Positions 1-7,549 of a DNA stretch of 21,457 nt are shown piece by piece; the first letter of the stretch is position 1, and each line of letters starts with the position of its first letter. Position numbers and translations under genes: made by a program. The DNA lies in IMG/VR virus record IMGVR_UViG_3300020060_000028, positions 1 through 21,457 of that record; one strand, written 5' to 3'. Source of the DNA: a virus. The notes beneath the pieces were generated by a model. It searched no databases and had not been told where the DNA came from. It saw nothing but the letters and a program-made list of their open reading frames with translations.

Positions 1-634
1 CGAACAGCCCGTTTCGGCCGCCTTCGCTCCAGATGATAGCGGTCTTGTCTTTCGCCGTGGTGAGCGCAGCAAGCGCTGCTCGATCTGCAACATAGACGAC
101 CGCATCGACCGCATCCCGGACATCCTCAGCAGCGGCCTTTGTCAGCAGAGAGCGGCCAAATGCAGTGGTCGTAAGCGCGGCGATGGCTGTCAGATCCGCG
201 TCGAGAGGTTGCCCCCCGAGATTCCCAAGGGCTGCTGCCGCATTGGCAACGTCCGAGAGGTTGTTGGCAGCAAGGAGGTCGCCTGTCCCGGTTCCCGTAA
301 AGTTGATGATGGGGTGGATCGGATCTGTTGCATCGACGGACGTACTCACCCCGCCAACGATTGACTGAACAGCGCTACTAGCCAATGCCCCTTGGGCTGC
401 TGAGGCGAAAGCGGTCCCGCCTTGCGCCGCGATCGCCTGCGCTGTGGTCAGCGGGCTCATGCCGGTAATAGTATTGACGCCTGCTTCCGCCTCCGCCTGC
501 GAAGCGAATGGGCGGCCGGCGTTGACTATGTTCGTCAACGTGGCCTTGCGCGTGGTCAGGCCGTCGATCGGCACCACGTCGCTGGCGCTTGGCGCGGCGT
601 CCGCCGGCAGTGCATTGATGCGAATGTTTGCCAT
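1..634 (-). CDS. Tail fibre/tail spike protein, N-terminal part (runs off the left edge)
   Basis: An open minus-strand frame starts with ATG at 634 and stays open for 211 codons to base 1, so the C-terminal, probably receptor-binding, part lies outside the window. The visible part is Ala/Thr/Asp-rich. It begins MANIRINALPADAAPSASD and contains the fibre-type segment LDADLTAIAALTTTAFGRSL followed by VADRAALAALTTAKDKTAII and then WSEGGRNGLF. Segments like these commonly sit just before the beta-helix or enzymatic body of phage spikes; this is family knowledge, and the body itself is not visible. The start lies three bases past the collar gene's stop codon, with only a weak GGT/GGG upstream, so translation is probably coupled to the collar gene. 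It is the last visible gene of the late operon, the usual place for host-recognition proteins. Confidence 0.82.
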   Translation of the reverse strand, partial: MANIRINALPADAAPSASDVVPIDGLTTRKATLTNIVNAGRPFASQAEAEAGVNTITGMSPLTTAQAIAAQGGTAFASAAQGALASSAVQSIVGGVSTSVDATDPIHPIINFTGTGTGDLLAANNLSDVANAAAALGNLGGQPLDADLTAIAALTTTAFGRSLLTKAAAEDVRDAVDAVVYVADRAALAALTTAKDKTAIIWSEGGRNGLF

Positions 635-636
635 AC

Positions 637-1446
637 CTAAACGCCCGTTCTAATGATTTTGTTGAAGATGATGGTCGGCTGCACGTTGTTGTGCGCGGAG
701 CCGGAACCGACTGAGGACGTTGTGAAAGCGTGGGTGTGGTCACCGATGGCGTTCGTGTTCATGGTGCTGCTGGGGCCGCCATTGTCGGCCTTGACGCCGC
801 CACCGCCTGCGCCACCGCCAGTCAACCCGATGACATGAGAGTGTCCGCCATCCGCTGCCGTGGTGCCGCTATGGGTATGAGCAGGAATTTGCGCGGTGAG
901 CAGGGTGTGCGTTTCACCGCCGCCAACGCTACCCATGACATCGCCATTGACGCCGCCCGGCTGGTTAGTGAGACGGTTGGCGGAAGTACCGCCCATGTTG
1001 TCCCGCCCCGCTACGACGCGGCCCCGGGCGTCCGGCAAACTGAAGCTACTGCCATCAAGGGAGCCGTATTGCGTGCCGATGACAGCGAACAGGGCAGTGT
1101 AGGATGCCCGCGCCAGCGATTGGCCTGCGCAGAACAGCCAGCCTGTTGGGGCAAACGAGGTGCCAGCGTAATCAACAACCGTGCCGATCGGCGGGGCAAA
1201 GGAATTAAGCTGGCTAACGTTCACGGAGTCCGTGGCTGCTGTGCCAACGGCGAGGCCCGTCATCTTGAACCCGCCCATGGGGAGGTTCGCGAGCATGGGA
1301 GCAACGCCGGTTCGCAGAAGCGTCACCGACAGGCCCGCCGCGATGTCCTCGATGACCGGGTTGTGCTGGGAGGTTAAAATTGCCTGCCCAGTCACCCCGA
1401 GATAACCGGGGGCCGGGGAAAAATTACCGTTGCTGTCAAAGGGCAA
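637..1446 (-). CDS. Phage tail-collar domain protein
   Basis: This is a short-fibre or collar protein of the virion tip. With the start chosen here it has 269 residues. The N-terminus (DSNGNFSPAPGYLGVTGQ) matches the opening of a common phage fibre family. A tail-collar domain follows at about residues 86-153, with PIGTVVDYAG, GWLFCAGQSL, FAVIGTQYG and LPDARGRVVAGRDNMGG. The C-terminal part is Gly-rich with HxH motifs (HTH, HSH, HTH) and ends near HNNVQPTIIFNKII. I chose TTG at 1446 because AGGAG (1455-1459) lies eight bases upstream. The longer frame from GTG at 1476 would place that ribosome-binding site inside the gene, and the family normally begins at the PFDSNGN sequence. The gene is directly upstream of the fibre/spike gene. 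Confidence 0.88.
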   Translation of the reverse strand: MPFDSNGNFSPAPGYLGVTGQAILTSQHNPVIEDIAAGLSVTLLRTGVAPMLANLPMGGFKMTGLAVGTAATDSVNVSQLNSFAPPIGTVVDYAGTSFAPTGWLFCAGQSLARASYTALFAVIGTQYGSLDGSSFSLPDARGRVVAGRDNMGGTSANRLTNQPGGVNGDVMGSVGGGETHTLLTAQIPAHTHSGTTAADGGHSHVIGLTGGGAGGGGVKADNGGPSSTMNTNAIGDHTHAFTTSSVGSGSAHNNVQPTIIFNKIIRTGV

Positions 1447-1460
1447 GTTCGTCTCTCCTA

Positions 1461-1489
1461 TTGTATCATAGGGCACGTTATGGTATGTT
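1461..1489 (+). promoter_or_regulatory. Candidate sigma70-type promoter of the left HNH gene
   Basis: TTGTAT (1461-1466) and TATGTT (1484-1489) are separated by exactly 17 bases, and the -10 box is preceded by TGG, giving an extended -10 pattern. Each box matches consensus at four of six positions. A transcript starting near 1496 would carry a short leader with CAGGAGA at 1504-1510 before the GTG at 1518. The element lies just outside the collar gene's TTG start but would overlap the longer GTG-started version. It is inferred from pattern only. Confidence 0.35.
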
Positions 1490-1517
1490 TTTCTTCAACT
1501 TTTCAGGAGAAAGCAAA

Positions 1518-2117
1518 GTGCCGTCTAATATCCACCACCCGCTGTATTGCGTATGGCAGGGCATGAGGCGTCGTTGCCTCACCCCGTCCTCCAAGGCTTG
1601 GAATGACTACGGTGGACGGGGCATTTCCATCTGCCCTGAATGGGACGATTTCCGTCAGTTCGTCGCGGATATGGGAGCGCGTCCTAGCCCGCTTCACACG
1701 CTAGACAGGGTCGATAACGATGGGGGTTACACCCCAAAAAATTGCCGGTGGGCTACCCGCAAAGAACAAGCGCGCAATCAACGAACGACATGGCGCGTTA
1801 CGATTGAAGGCAAAGAATACCTTGTCTGCGATCTAGTTGAGCGTTTCGGCCTTAAAGGCGAGACCATCATGGGCCGCGCAAGTAAGGGGATGTCGTTCGA
1901 GCAAGTGACAAAAAAGACGCGCTACACCTATTCGGGCGGAGCTAGGGCGGCTATCGCGGTTCGTGTTGCCAACCAGCTTGCCCGGTCTCATTGCAAAAAC
2001 GGGCACCCATGGACGCCAGAAAACACAGGGCAGCAAAAGACAGGACGCTATTGCAGGGCTTGCCACAGACTAAAGGTCGACCGCCAGCGATCTGAGAAGC
2101 GAAAAGGACGGCCTTGA
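1518..2117 (+). CDS. HNH-type homing endonuclease (free-standing, opposite strand)
   Basis: A 199-residue protein is read from GTG at 1518, with CAGGAGA seven bases upstream. The frame extends further upstream (to an ATG at 1380), but that part is antisense to the collar gene and lacks family similarity. The conserved core runs over about residues 7-90: HPLYCVWQGMRRRC, then YGGRGISICPEW, then LDRVDNDGGYTPKNCRWAT. This pattern is typical of phage HNH nucleases that carry a His-led metal site. Residues 92-133 look like a DNA-binding module (IEGKEYLVCDLVERFGLKGE). The C-terminus has a probable zinc knuckle with C159, C179 and C182 (CKNGHPW and YCRACH). The gene sits on the strand opposite to the phage late operon, between the 704-residue ejection protein gene and the collar gene. 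This is typical of a mobile intergenic homing gene. The predicted role is site-specific cleavage of phage DNA lacking the insertion. Confidence 0.85.
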   Translation: MPSNIHHPLYCVWQGMRRRCLTPSSKAWNDYGGRGISICPEWDDFRQFVADMGARPSPLHTLDRVDNDGGYTPKNCRWATRKEQARNQRTTWRVTIEGKEYLVCDLVERFGLKGETIMGRASKGMSFEQVTKKTRYTYSGGARAAIAVRVANQLARSHCKNGHPWTPENTGQQKTGRYCRACHRLKVDRQRSEKRKGRP

Positions 2118-2148
2118 ATTCGGATGTGAGGACGGGCATATTCAGGCG

Positions 2149-2367
2149 ATGATTATTGATCGCGGAGCCGCCGTTTTCGGAACGGTCGTTGCAGTCATCG
2201 GGTCTGCTGGCATCTATTGGGCAATGCAGAAGTTGGCCCACATCTGGTCGATGCCAGCGTGGATCGCCTTCGTCATCGTTATTGCCGGGTGTATGATACT
2301 CCTAGCGTGGATGCTGGATAGGAGAGCTTTGGCCCGAGCAGCGCGCGAGCGATCCGATCTCTCATGA
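2149..2367 (+). CDS. Small two-helix membrane protein, possible
   Basis: A 72-residue frame lies 31 bases after the HNH stop. It holds two hydrophobic stretches: residues 8-25 (AVFGTVVAVIGSAGIYWA) and residues 36-56 (PAWIAFVIVIAGCMILLAW). A basic tail follows (LDRRALARAARERSD), so the predicted topology is a membrane hairpin with a positively charged end. A holin-like or other small phage membrane protein is possible, but nothing identifies it. Support is limited. There is no strong ribosome-binding site (GAGG is about 20 bases upstream), and the last 89 bases overlap antisense with the 3' end of the 704-residue protein gene. In its favour, the first 130 bases are not covered by any other gene. 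Confidence 0.4.
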   Translation: MIIDRGAAVFGTVVAVIGSAGIYWAMQKLAHIWSMPAWIAFVIVIAGCMILLAWMLDRRALARAARERSDLS

Positions 2368-4393
2368 GCGCTGTTGCCTGATCGGTCTGGCCGAGCTTAT
2401 TGACGCCGCTGTAAACGGCCTGCCCCGCGCCACCTTGGCGGGTTAGAAGCCGCGCGATTTCCGAATAAACAGCATCCTGTTTCTCCGCAACACGCGCCGG
2501 GCTCTGTCCGGCCAACGCCTCGGCAATGCGCTGGACTGATTTTATCGGCTTGGCAATTCCAGCCACCCCCTCTTGGAGTACCCCCGGCCCCGTCATGTCC
2601 TTCACTCGCTGATCCGTAGCTTGACGGGCAAACGTCTTGCTGTTGTCTGCGACTGATGCGCGGAGGTCGAAGGATGTTGCCGCCCGGTCGATCTCATCGA
2701 AAAGAGCATCCGCCTTCGGCTTTCCGATTGCCGCCGTGAGCTTCTCACGATTGGCGCGGCTGGACAGGTCTTTGATCGCCTTGATGGCTTCGCGCGCGTC
2801 AGTGTTGCCGTCCTGAACTGTCCGCGTCACGTTCGCCATTACGTCATCGAAGCGCGAGCGAACACCTTGCGCAAGCGCATCCTTTTCCGGTCCGGTCATC
2901 CCATCCACGGCTTCATCGACCTGATCGCGCGTCATGGACGGGGAAAGAAGCTTTGAACCCAGTTCCACGGCTTTGGAGCGGCGGATTGGATCGGCGGCGG
3001 TTTCCAGCGCATCGCCGTACTCAGGAGCCAGTGCCTTGAGATTGTCGCGCAACTCGCGGGATAGGTTCGAGTAGGATCGACCTTTGGCGGTGGTGCCGCC
3101 TAGCTTGCCAGCGCCGTCCGCCTGATCCGCTACCTCATTCAAACCGCGCGTGATGTAATCCAACTGCCGAACGTCCGGCAACCGCTCCATTGTCACAGTG
3201 CCGTCGTCGGCAACCTTGGCAAGGATCTGGCTAGACTGATGGCCGTCCGCGCGCATGAGAGCGTTTGCCTCAGTGATAGCGCTCTGCGGGACGCGAGTTT
3301 TGACGATCTGCTCGATTGCCTGCCCTCGTGGGTCTGCATAATCGATAGGCGAGGCGTATGCGGCATCGTAGGCGTTCCCGCGCGCTGGTGCGCTACCTTT
3401 CCGGATTGCCGTTCGAGCCGCTGTGACGCCTTCTGGCTGGCCCAGATTGGCGTTCAGAGCATCGACCACCGATTGCGAAGCGCGGCCTGTACGGTCTGTG
3501 ATGGCTTGGCGGGCATCAACCGCACCGGGGCCGCCGCGCTGGATGGCAGTGTCCAACACCGCGCGGGCATTTGGCCCAGCGTCCGCAAGCATCTGTTCGG
3601 ACCCAGCGCGGGCCATATTTGCCTGCCCGGTCGGGCCAAGCGAGCCATCCGCGTTCATCACGTCGCCAAGCAAGCGGAGAGCCTGTGGTGACGCACCCGC
3701 CTGCCTGCCAATAGGCCCGGCTGCAAGGAGATTCTTCCCCGTCTCGTAGATCTTCGACGCGCCAGCCCCGAGCAACGGGAAGGCGCCGCCAGCGACCAAG
3801 CCGCTTCCAGCGCCGATGACGCCTTCCGTGAGGCGACTTTGCGCGTCCGTGCCGCTACCGGCGCCATAAAGGCCGCCAAGGATGCCACCGTCCGCCATGC
3901 CTGCCAGCACGCGCGGCAATAAGGTTGACCCTGCGAACTTGGCAGATGCCGTGAGTGGTCCCGCCACTACGCCCTGCGCCACGCCACCGGCAAGCTGGCC
4001 TGCCAGGTAAGAGCCAGGGTTAGCCTCTTGCGCCTGCCTTTGGTTGCCGCGCATTTCGGAAAGGACTTGATCGCGCGGAACTCCCGTCAATCCGCTTCCG
4101 ATATAGGAACCGATCTCGTCCCCAAACCCAGCCGTGGCTGTATCGGCCGCACCGTAGGCGGCGGAACTGCCCATGCCGATTTGAGGAGTAACCTCACCGG
4201 TCTGCGGATCGTAGCCGTCCACACCCGGCGGAACATAGGCGGGCACATCGCCCGGCTGGTTCGTTGCCGGGTTGACCGCCGCCGCCGTATCCGCGCCAAG
4301 CATCTTTTTAAGCGCAAGCACGGCGCCGGCCGGGTCATCGCCGGTGACGCGGTACTTTTTGCCGTTCGGGCCAGTGATCTGAAACGTCCCCAT
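2279..4393 (-). CDS. Large internal virion/DNA-ejection protein, Gly/Ala-rich
   Basis: The 704-residue protein begins MGTFQITGPNGKKYRVTGDD, a short beta-rich opening (F-x-GPNGK-Y-V) seen at the front of many phage internal virion proteins. Residues about 70-230 are very rich in Gly and Ala with several long weakly hydrophobic runs, suited to membrane interaction during DNA ejection. The C-terminal two thirds is mainly helical and charged, with no recognised catalytic motif. Start and stop are coupled: the ATG overlaps the stop of the GH104 protein gene in TGATG, with GAGGAAA upstream. Its position after the peptidoglycan-cleaving ejection protein and before the collar/fibre genes suggests a role comparable to P22 gp16/gp20 or T7 gp16, acting across the host envelope. 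That comparison rests on position and composition, not on visible homology. Confidence 0.78.
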   Translation of the reverse strand: MGTFQITGPNGKKYRVTGDDPAGAVLALKKMLGADTAAAVNPATNQPGDVPAYVPPGVDGYDPQTGEVTPQIGMGSSAAYGAADTATAGFGDEIGSYIGSGLTGVPRDQVLSEMRGNQRQAQEANPGSYLAGQLAGGVAQGVVAGPLTASAKFAGSTLLPRVLAGMADGGILGGLYGAGSGTDAQSRLTEGVIGAGSGLVAGGAFPLLGAGASKIYETGKNLLAAGPIGRQAGASPQALRLLGDVMNADGSLGPTGQANMARAGSEQMLADAGPNARAVLDTAIQRGGPGAVDARQAITDRTGRASQSVVDALNANLGQPEGVTAARTAIRKGSAPARGNAYDAAYASPIDYADPRGQAIEQIVKTRVPQSAITEANALMRADGHQSSQILAKVADDGTVTMERLPDVRQLDYITRGLNEVADQADGAGKLGGTTAKGRSYSNLSRELRDNLKALAPEYGDALETAADPIRRSKAVELGSKLLSPSMTRDQVDEAVDGMTGPEKDALAQGVRSRFDDVMANVTRTVQDGNTDAREAIKAIKDLSSRANREKLTAAIGKPKADALFDEIDRAATSFDLRASVADNSKTFARQATDQRVKDMTGPGVLQEGVAGIAKPIKSVQRIAEALAGQSPARVAEKQDAVYSEIARLLTRQGGAGQAVYSGVNKLGQTDQATALMRDRIARALLGPKLSYPASTLGVSYTRQ

Positions 4394-6585
4394 CAGGGCA
4401 TTTCCTCAATCGTGAAGCCGTCAATCACTGTTTTCTTCTGCGAGCTTTTCTGGAAGTCCTTGAACAGGTCATAGGGGTTTGGAAGTTTGCTGATCTGCTC
4501 GTCAGCGTCCTGCCAAGAGATTTCGCCACGCTGCGCCTTCCTGGCTACGCCTGCCGCATTGACCTTGTTTTGTGCCACCGCCTTCATCGTATTGGCGATT
4601 ATCTCATTGCCTTGCGGAGTGTTCTTGAGGTTTGGCAAGCTCTGCATGAACAGGGCAACATCGGTATCGGACGAAGACCCTGAGCCGACTGCGCGCATTT
4701 GCGGAGCAAGACGCGAAGTAATCGCCTGATAGGCCTGGATCTCAGGCATCCCATCGATATTGATCCCGAGCGACTGCGCATAAGGCCCAAGGACGGCTTT
4801 CACCTGAGCCTCTTTGCCGGTGCCGATTTGCGAACCAAGATCCAGAAGCTGCTGCATGTCGGACAGGGTTTGCGGCGCGGACTGGCCAGCCGTTACGATT
4901 TCATCCATGCGCTTGGCGGCGGCTTCGTCGCTCTTTTCCAAGAACTTGGACGTGTTGCTGCCCGTATTGATGACGGTTTGCGGGCCGCTCCCACCGGAGA
5001 TCATGAACTGCTGGTATTCCTTTGTTCCGGGCTGCAACCCAGCCTGCTGTGCCCTGATGTCGAGAGCGCGGACGCTATCGGGGATCTTGTCCGGCTTCGC
5101 GTTGAGAGCATCAATCTGCGCCTGCTTGTACTTCATATCCAACTGGTTGGACGGGTCTTGGCTCTGCATCTGCTGCTGAAGCAACATCCCGGCAATCTTG
5201 CGCGTCTGCTCGCTTGCGGCTGGGTTAGATAGTGCTTCGATAATGGCGGGGTTGATGCCCTGCTGAGCCTGTCCGGCCTGGATAGCGTCTGCCGTTCCTC
5301 CAGCCATGACGGGAAGCTGTGACAGGTCTTGCGCCTGTGCAACCTGCTGCTGAGGATCGGAAACTGGCTGCTGAAGCTGTGGCGGCACCTGAGCGCCCTG
5401 CATGGGCATGGGAGCGCCGCCGGTCATCGACTGCGGATTGATGAGCGCTTGCACGACGCGCTGCCCAGCGGGTGTGGTAGCGGCTGGAGAGCCGGCGGGG
5501 TCTTGCAGTGCATTGACAGGCACGCCCTGCGCCGGGCCGGCTTGCGGAACGGGAGCCATCGGATCATTTGGATCAAGCGGAGGGAGGCCGCTGGGATCGT
5601 ATGCAGGAGCCGTGGTGCCGGGAGCCATAGTAGCGAGGGAGGCTGGAGCTGGTGTCATGCCAGCGGACGGGTCGAGGCTGGCGACCTGCACAGGCTGCTG
5701 CGCCTGCTCGGTTGCTGCCACTTGGGTGGCTTGAGCCGGCGTTGCACCCGCACCAAGCGCCCTCTGGTAGGTCGCGACGAACTTATTGGTGTTCGTGCCC
5801 TGCTCGATGCCGCCGGGAAGGCTGGTCCAGATCGGGTTCAGCACCTTGCCAACGCTGGCGATGGTCTCGGGGTCACCAGACTGGAGTGCATCATCCAACG
5901 ACTGACCGGTCTTGGCCTGATACGTTTCGGCGGCGAGGTTCCATGCTGCCTTGTCCTGGTTGGCCGGGGAGAAATCAGGCAACCCAAGCTTCTTGGCCTG
6001 ATCGTCCCACGTCGAGCCGAGGAATTGGTATTTGCCCGCTGCCGATGATGTGCGGCCAGCATTCGGGCCGGTCTGGATATGGACAGCCTTTCCGGGATGG
6101 CGGGAGAAGTCATCGAACTTGCCGCCGCCATAGATGACGTTGTAGTGGCCGCCGCTTTCCGGGCCCGAAATCGTGTTGAGCAGCGCCTTCTGATAGGGCT
6201 TCGCGTCGGTCCACGCGAGTTGATCGCCGCCATAGTCCGCCGCGCCAGAGGCAGATGCTCCAGCACCGGGCGCTGCTGGGAATGCCCCGCTGCTAGGTGC
6301 CCCCGGAAAGCCGCTCGTGCCGCCCTGCAACAGCGATTGCAGGATGCTGCTGTTTGCTGTGTAATTGGCGCCCTCTGCCTTGTCGAGGCGAGACTCCTTG
6401 ATCTTTCCCGATATAGCGTCGGCTACGCGAGCCGCGCCCTGCGTCCACGAAGCGACAGGAGAAGTATCGCCCGCTTTGGCGAGGAGCGCATCAGCAATCT
6501 CACGCTGACGAGCGATCTGCTCTGGCGTGAGCGCCGCACCGCCAGCGCCCCACACGAATGCCTGCAATGGGCTAGGCAGTGCCAT
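4393..6585 (-). CDS. Ejection protein with GH104 (lambda R-type) transglycosylase domain
   Basis: A 730-residue virion protein with a built-in peptidoglycan-degrading domain. I chose ATG at 6585 because GGAGG lies six bases upstream; a longer frame reaches 6630 but has no such site. Residues 1-70 form a helical lead (PEQIARQREIADALL). Residues about 130-278 match the lambda endolysin R family: SGPESGGHYNVIYGGGKFDD with the likely catalytic Glu at 143, then DFSRHPGK, SAAGKYQFLGSTWDDQAKKL, PDFSPANQDKAAW and NPIWTSLPGG. The rest is Pro/Gln/Ala-rich low complexity (about residues 280-460), followed by a helical C-terminus. Lambda R cleaves the MurNAc-GlcNAc bond as a lytic transglycosylase, so this protein probably opens the cell wall locally during DNA entry, as virion-associated lysozymes do. 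It overlaps the preceding gene by 14 bases and the following gene by one base. Confidence 0.88.
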   Translation of the reverse strand: MALPSPLQAFVWGAGGAALTPEQIARQREIADALLAKAGDTSPVASWTQGAARVADAISGKIKESRLDKAEGANYTANSSILQSLLQGGTSGFPGAPSSGAFPAAPGAGASASGAADYGGDQLAWTDAKPYQKALLNTISGPESGGHYNVIYGGGKFDDFSRHPGKAVHIQTGPNAGRTSSAAGKYQFLGSTWDDQAKKLGLPDFSPANQDKAAWNLAAETYQAKTGQSLDDALQSGDPETIASVGKVLNPIWTSLPGGIEQGTNTNKFVATYQRALGAGATPAQATQVAATEQAQQPVQVASLDPSAGMTPAPASLATMAPGTTAPAYDPSGLPPLDPNDPMAPVPQAGPAQGVPVNALQDPAGSPAATTPAGQRVVQALINPQSMTGGAPMPMQGAQVPPQLQQPVSDPQQQVAQAQDLSQLPVMAGGTADAIQAGQAQQGINPAIIEALSNPAASEQTRKIAGMLLQQQMQSQDPSNQLDMKYKQAQIDALNAKPDKIPDSVRALDIRAQQAGLQPGTKEYQQFMISGGSGPQTVINTGSNTSKFLEKSDEAAAKRMDEIVTAGQSAPQTLSDMQQLLDLGSQIGTGKEAQVKAVLGPYAQSLGINIDGMPEIQAYQAITSRLAPQMRAVGSGSSSDTDVALFMQSLPNLKNTPQGNEIIANTMKAVAQNKVNAAGVARKAQRGEISWQDADEQISKLPNPYDLFKDFQKSSQKKTVIDGFTIEEMP

Positions 6586-7549
6586 GAGGTGCCTCCGTCG
6601 CTTTGGCGTAATCGACGTGATAGAAGCCATCGCCGTCCATCATCGCAGCCTCAGGCACCTCATCGGCCATGACGCCAATCTGGATTGGCCCGCCCTTGAG
6701 GCGATACGAGTACACAGAAACGCCATTGAACAACTTGCCGACAAGCTTGATGTCGGTTTTCAGCCTTCGGTCAGAGAAGGGCAGCGCGCCAATTAGTGAG
6801 GAGCCCAACCCAAATAGGCCGCCCATGGTCGCCTGCGAACTCTTGAGATCAGCCTGATATTTGTTGTTCACGAGCCCGGTATAATCGACGCCCGCAACCC
6901 CCGTCTGAGGGGTCGCCGTGGGCTGGAACGGCGAAACCTGCCCGCCCGCCATAAGTGCCGTGATTTCATTGATCGGCTGGTTGCGGTTCTGCACTGCCTC
7001 GCTATATGCCTGCTGCCGGCCATTGAGCGCGAGCTGGTTCAACTGATCCGTGTCGGCATTCGTCATCCGAGACATTTCGGCGTCCCATGCGTCGGAGCCT
7101 TCGCGAATGCCCTTGTTAGCAAGCGTCGTGCGGAGTTGGTCCTGGTTCTGCCCCTGCTGCTGAAGAATGCGCGGCGATGCAAGGTCATAGGCCCATTGGC
7201 TGGCGTCGTCGTTGCTGAAGGTGAACGGGTCGTTGAGGTATTGCTGGAGCTTGCCGGACTGCTCCGCCGCCAGAGTGCCGAGATTGAGGCTCGCCTTGTC
7301 GGATTGCGCCTTGATCGCCTGCTGCTGTGGGGAAAGCGTGGTCGTTGCCGTGAACTGCGGCAGGTTGACCGTCTTGCCATCCGCGCCGACGAAAGAGTTC
7401 GTGCCGGACTGGTTGTACGTCAGCGAGCCGTCCGGGCCGACCTGATTGGTCATATTCAATAATTGTTGCGAAGTGGCAGTGTCCCTATTCATGCCGGATT
7501 GCGCGTTTGCGGTTTCCATCGGATCGGGAGGGCTTGGCGTCGATACCAT
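6572..7549 (-). CDS. Virion protein with short C-terminal S74-like (chaperone/autoprotease) segment
   Basis: The 325-residue protein is Gln/Asn/Ser-rich and predicted helical in residues 60-210. The C-terminal 68 residues start with FSDRRLKTDIKLVGKL and continue VSVYSYRLKG, QIGVMADEVPEAAM and YHVDYAKA. The SDxRLKxDI pattern is the signature of S74 intramolecular chaperone domains found on fibres and spikes, where the Ser (here S259) takes part in self-cleavage. The copy here is short: it stops right after the ADEVPEA and Y-VDY elements and lacks the long helical part of a full chaperone. Many short-tailed phages encode such a protein just before the ejection proteins, so an internal or tail-assembly role is more likely than a free fibre. 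The start ATG overlaps the acetyltransferase stop in TAATG. Confidence 0.72.
   Translation of the reverse strand: MVSTPSPPDPMETANAQSGMNRDTATSQQLLNMTNQVGPDGSLTYNQSGTNSFVGADGKTVNLPQFTATTTLSPQQQAIKAQSDKASLNLGTLAAEQSGKLQQYLNDPFTFSNDDASQWAYDLASPRILQQQGQNQDQLRTTLANKGIREGSDAWDAEMSRMTNADTDQLNQLALNGRQQAYSEAVQNRNQPINEITALMAGGQVSPFQPTATPQTGVAGVDYTGLVNNKYQADLKSSQATMGGLFGLGSSLIGALPFSDRRLKTDIKLVGKLFNGVSVYSYRLKGGPIQIGVMADEVPEAAMMDGDGFYHVDYAKATEAPHGTA

Noticed and set aside
637-1446. Diversity-generating retroelement target in the collar protein, as in BPP-1
   Set aside because: No reverse transcriptase and no template repeat are visible in the window; the C-terminus is the ordinary collar ending.
1380-1517. 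N-terminal extension of the left HNH gene to ATG 1380
   Set aside because: Antisense to the collar gene start and unlike the family; the GTG at 1518 has the ribosome-binding site.
2279-4393. 704-residue protein as a long-tail tape measure
   Set aside because: No major tail protein or tail chaperone frameshift genes are present, and the neighbours are gp4/gp10-like and ejection proteins of a short-tailed phage.
5329-6048. Plus-strand open frame of 239 codons
   Set aside because: Antisense to the GH104 ejection protein, which has clear domain matches; no domain is seen in this frame.
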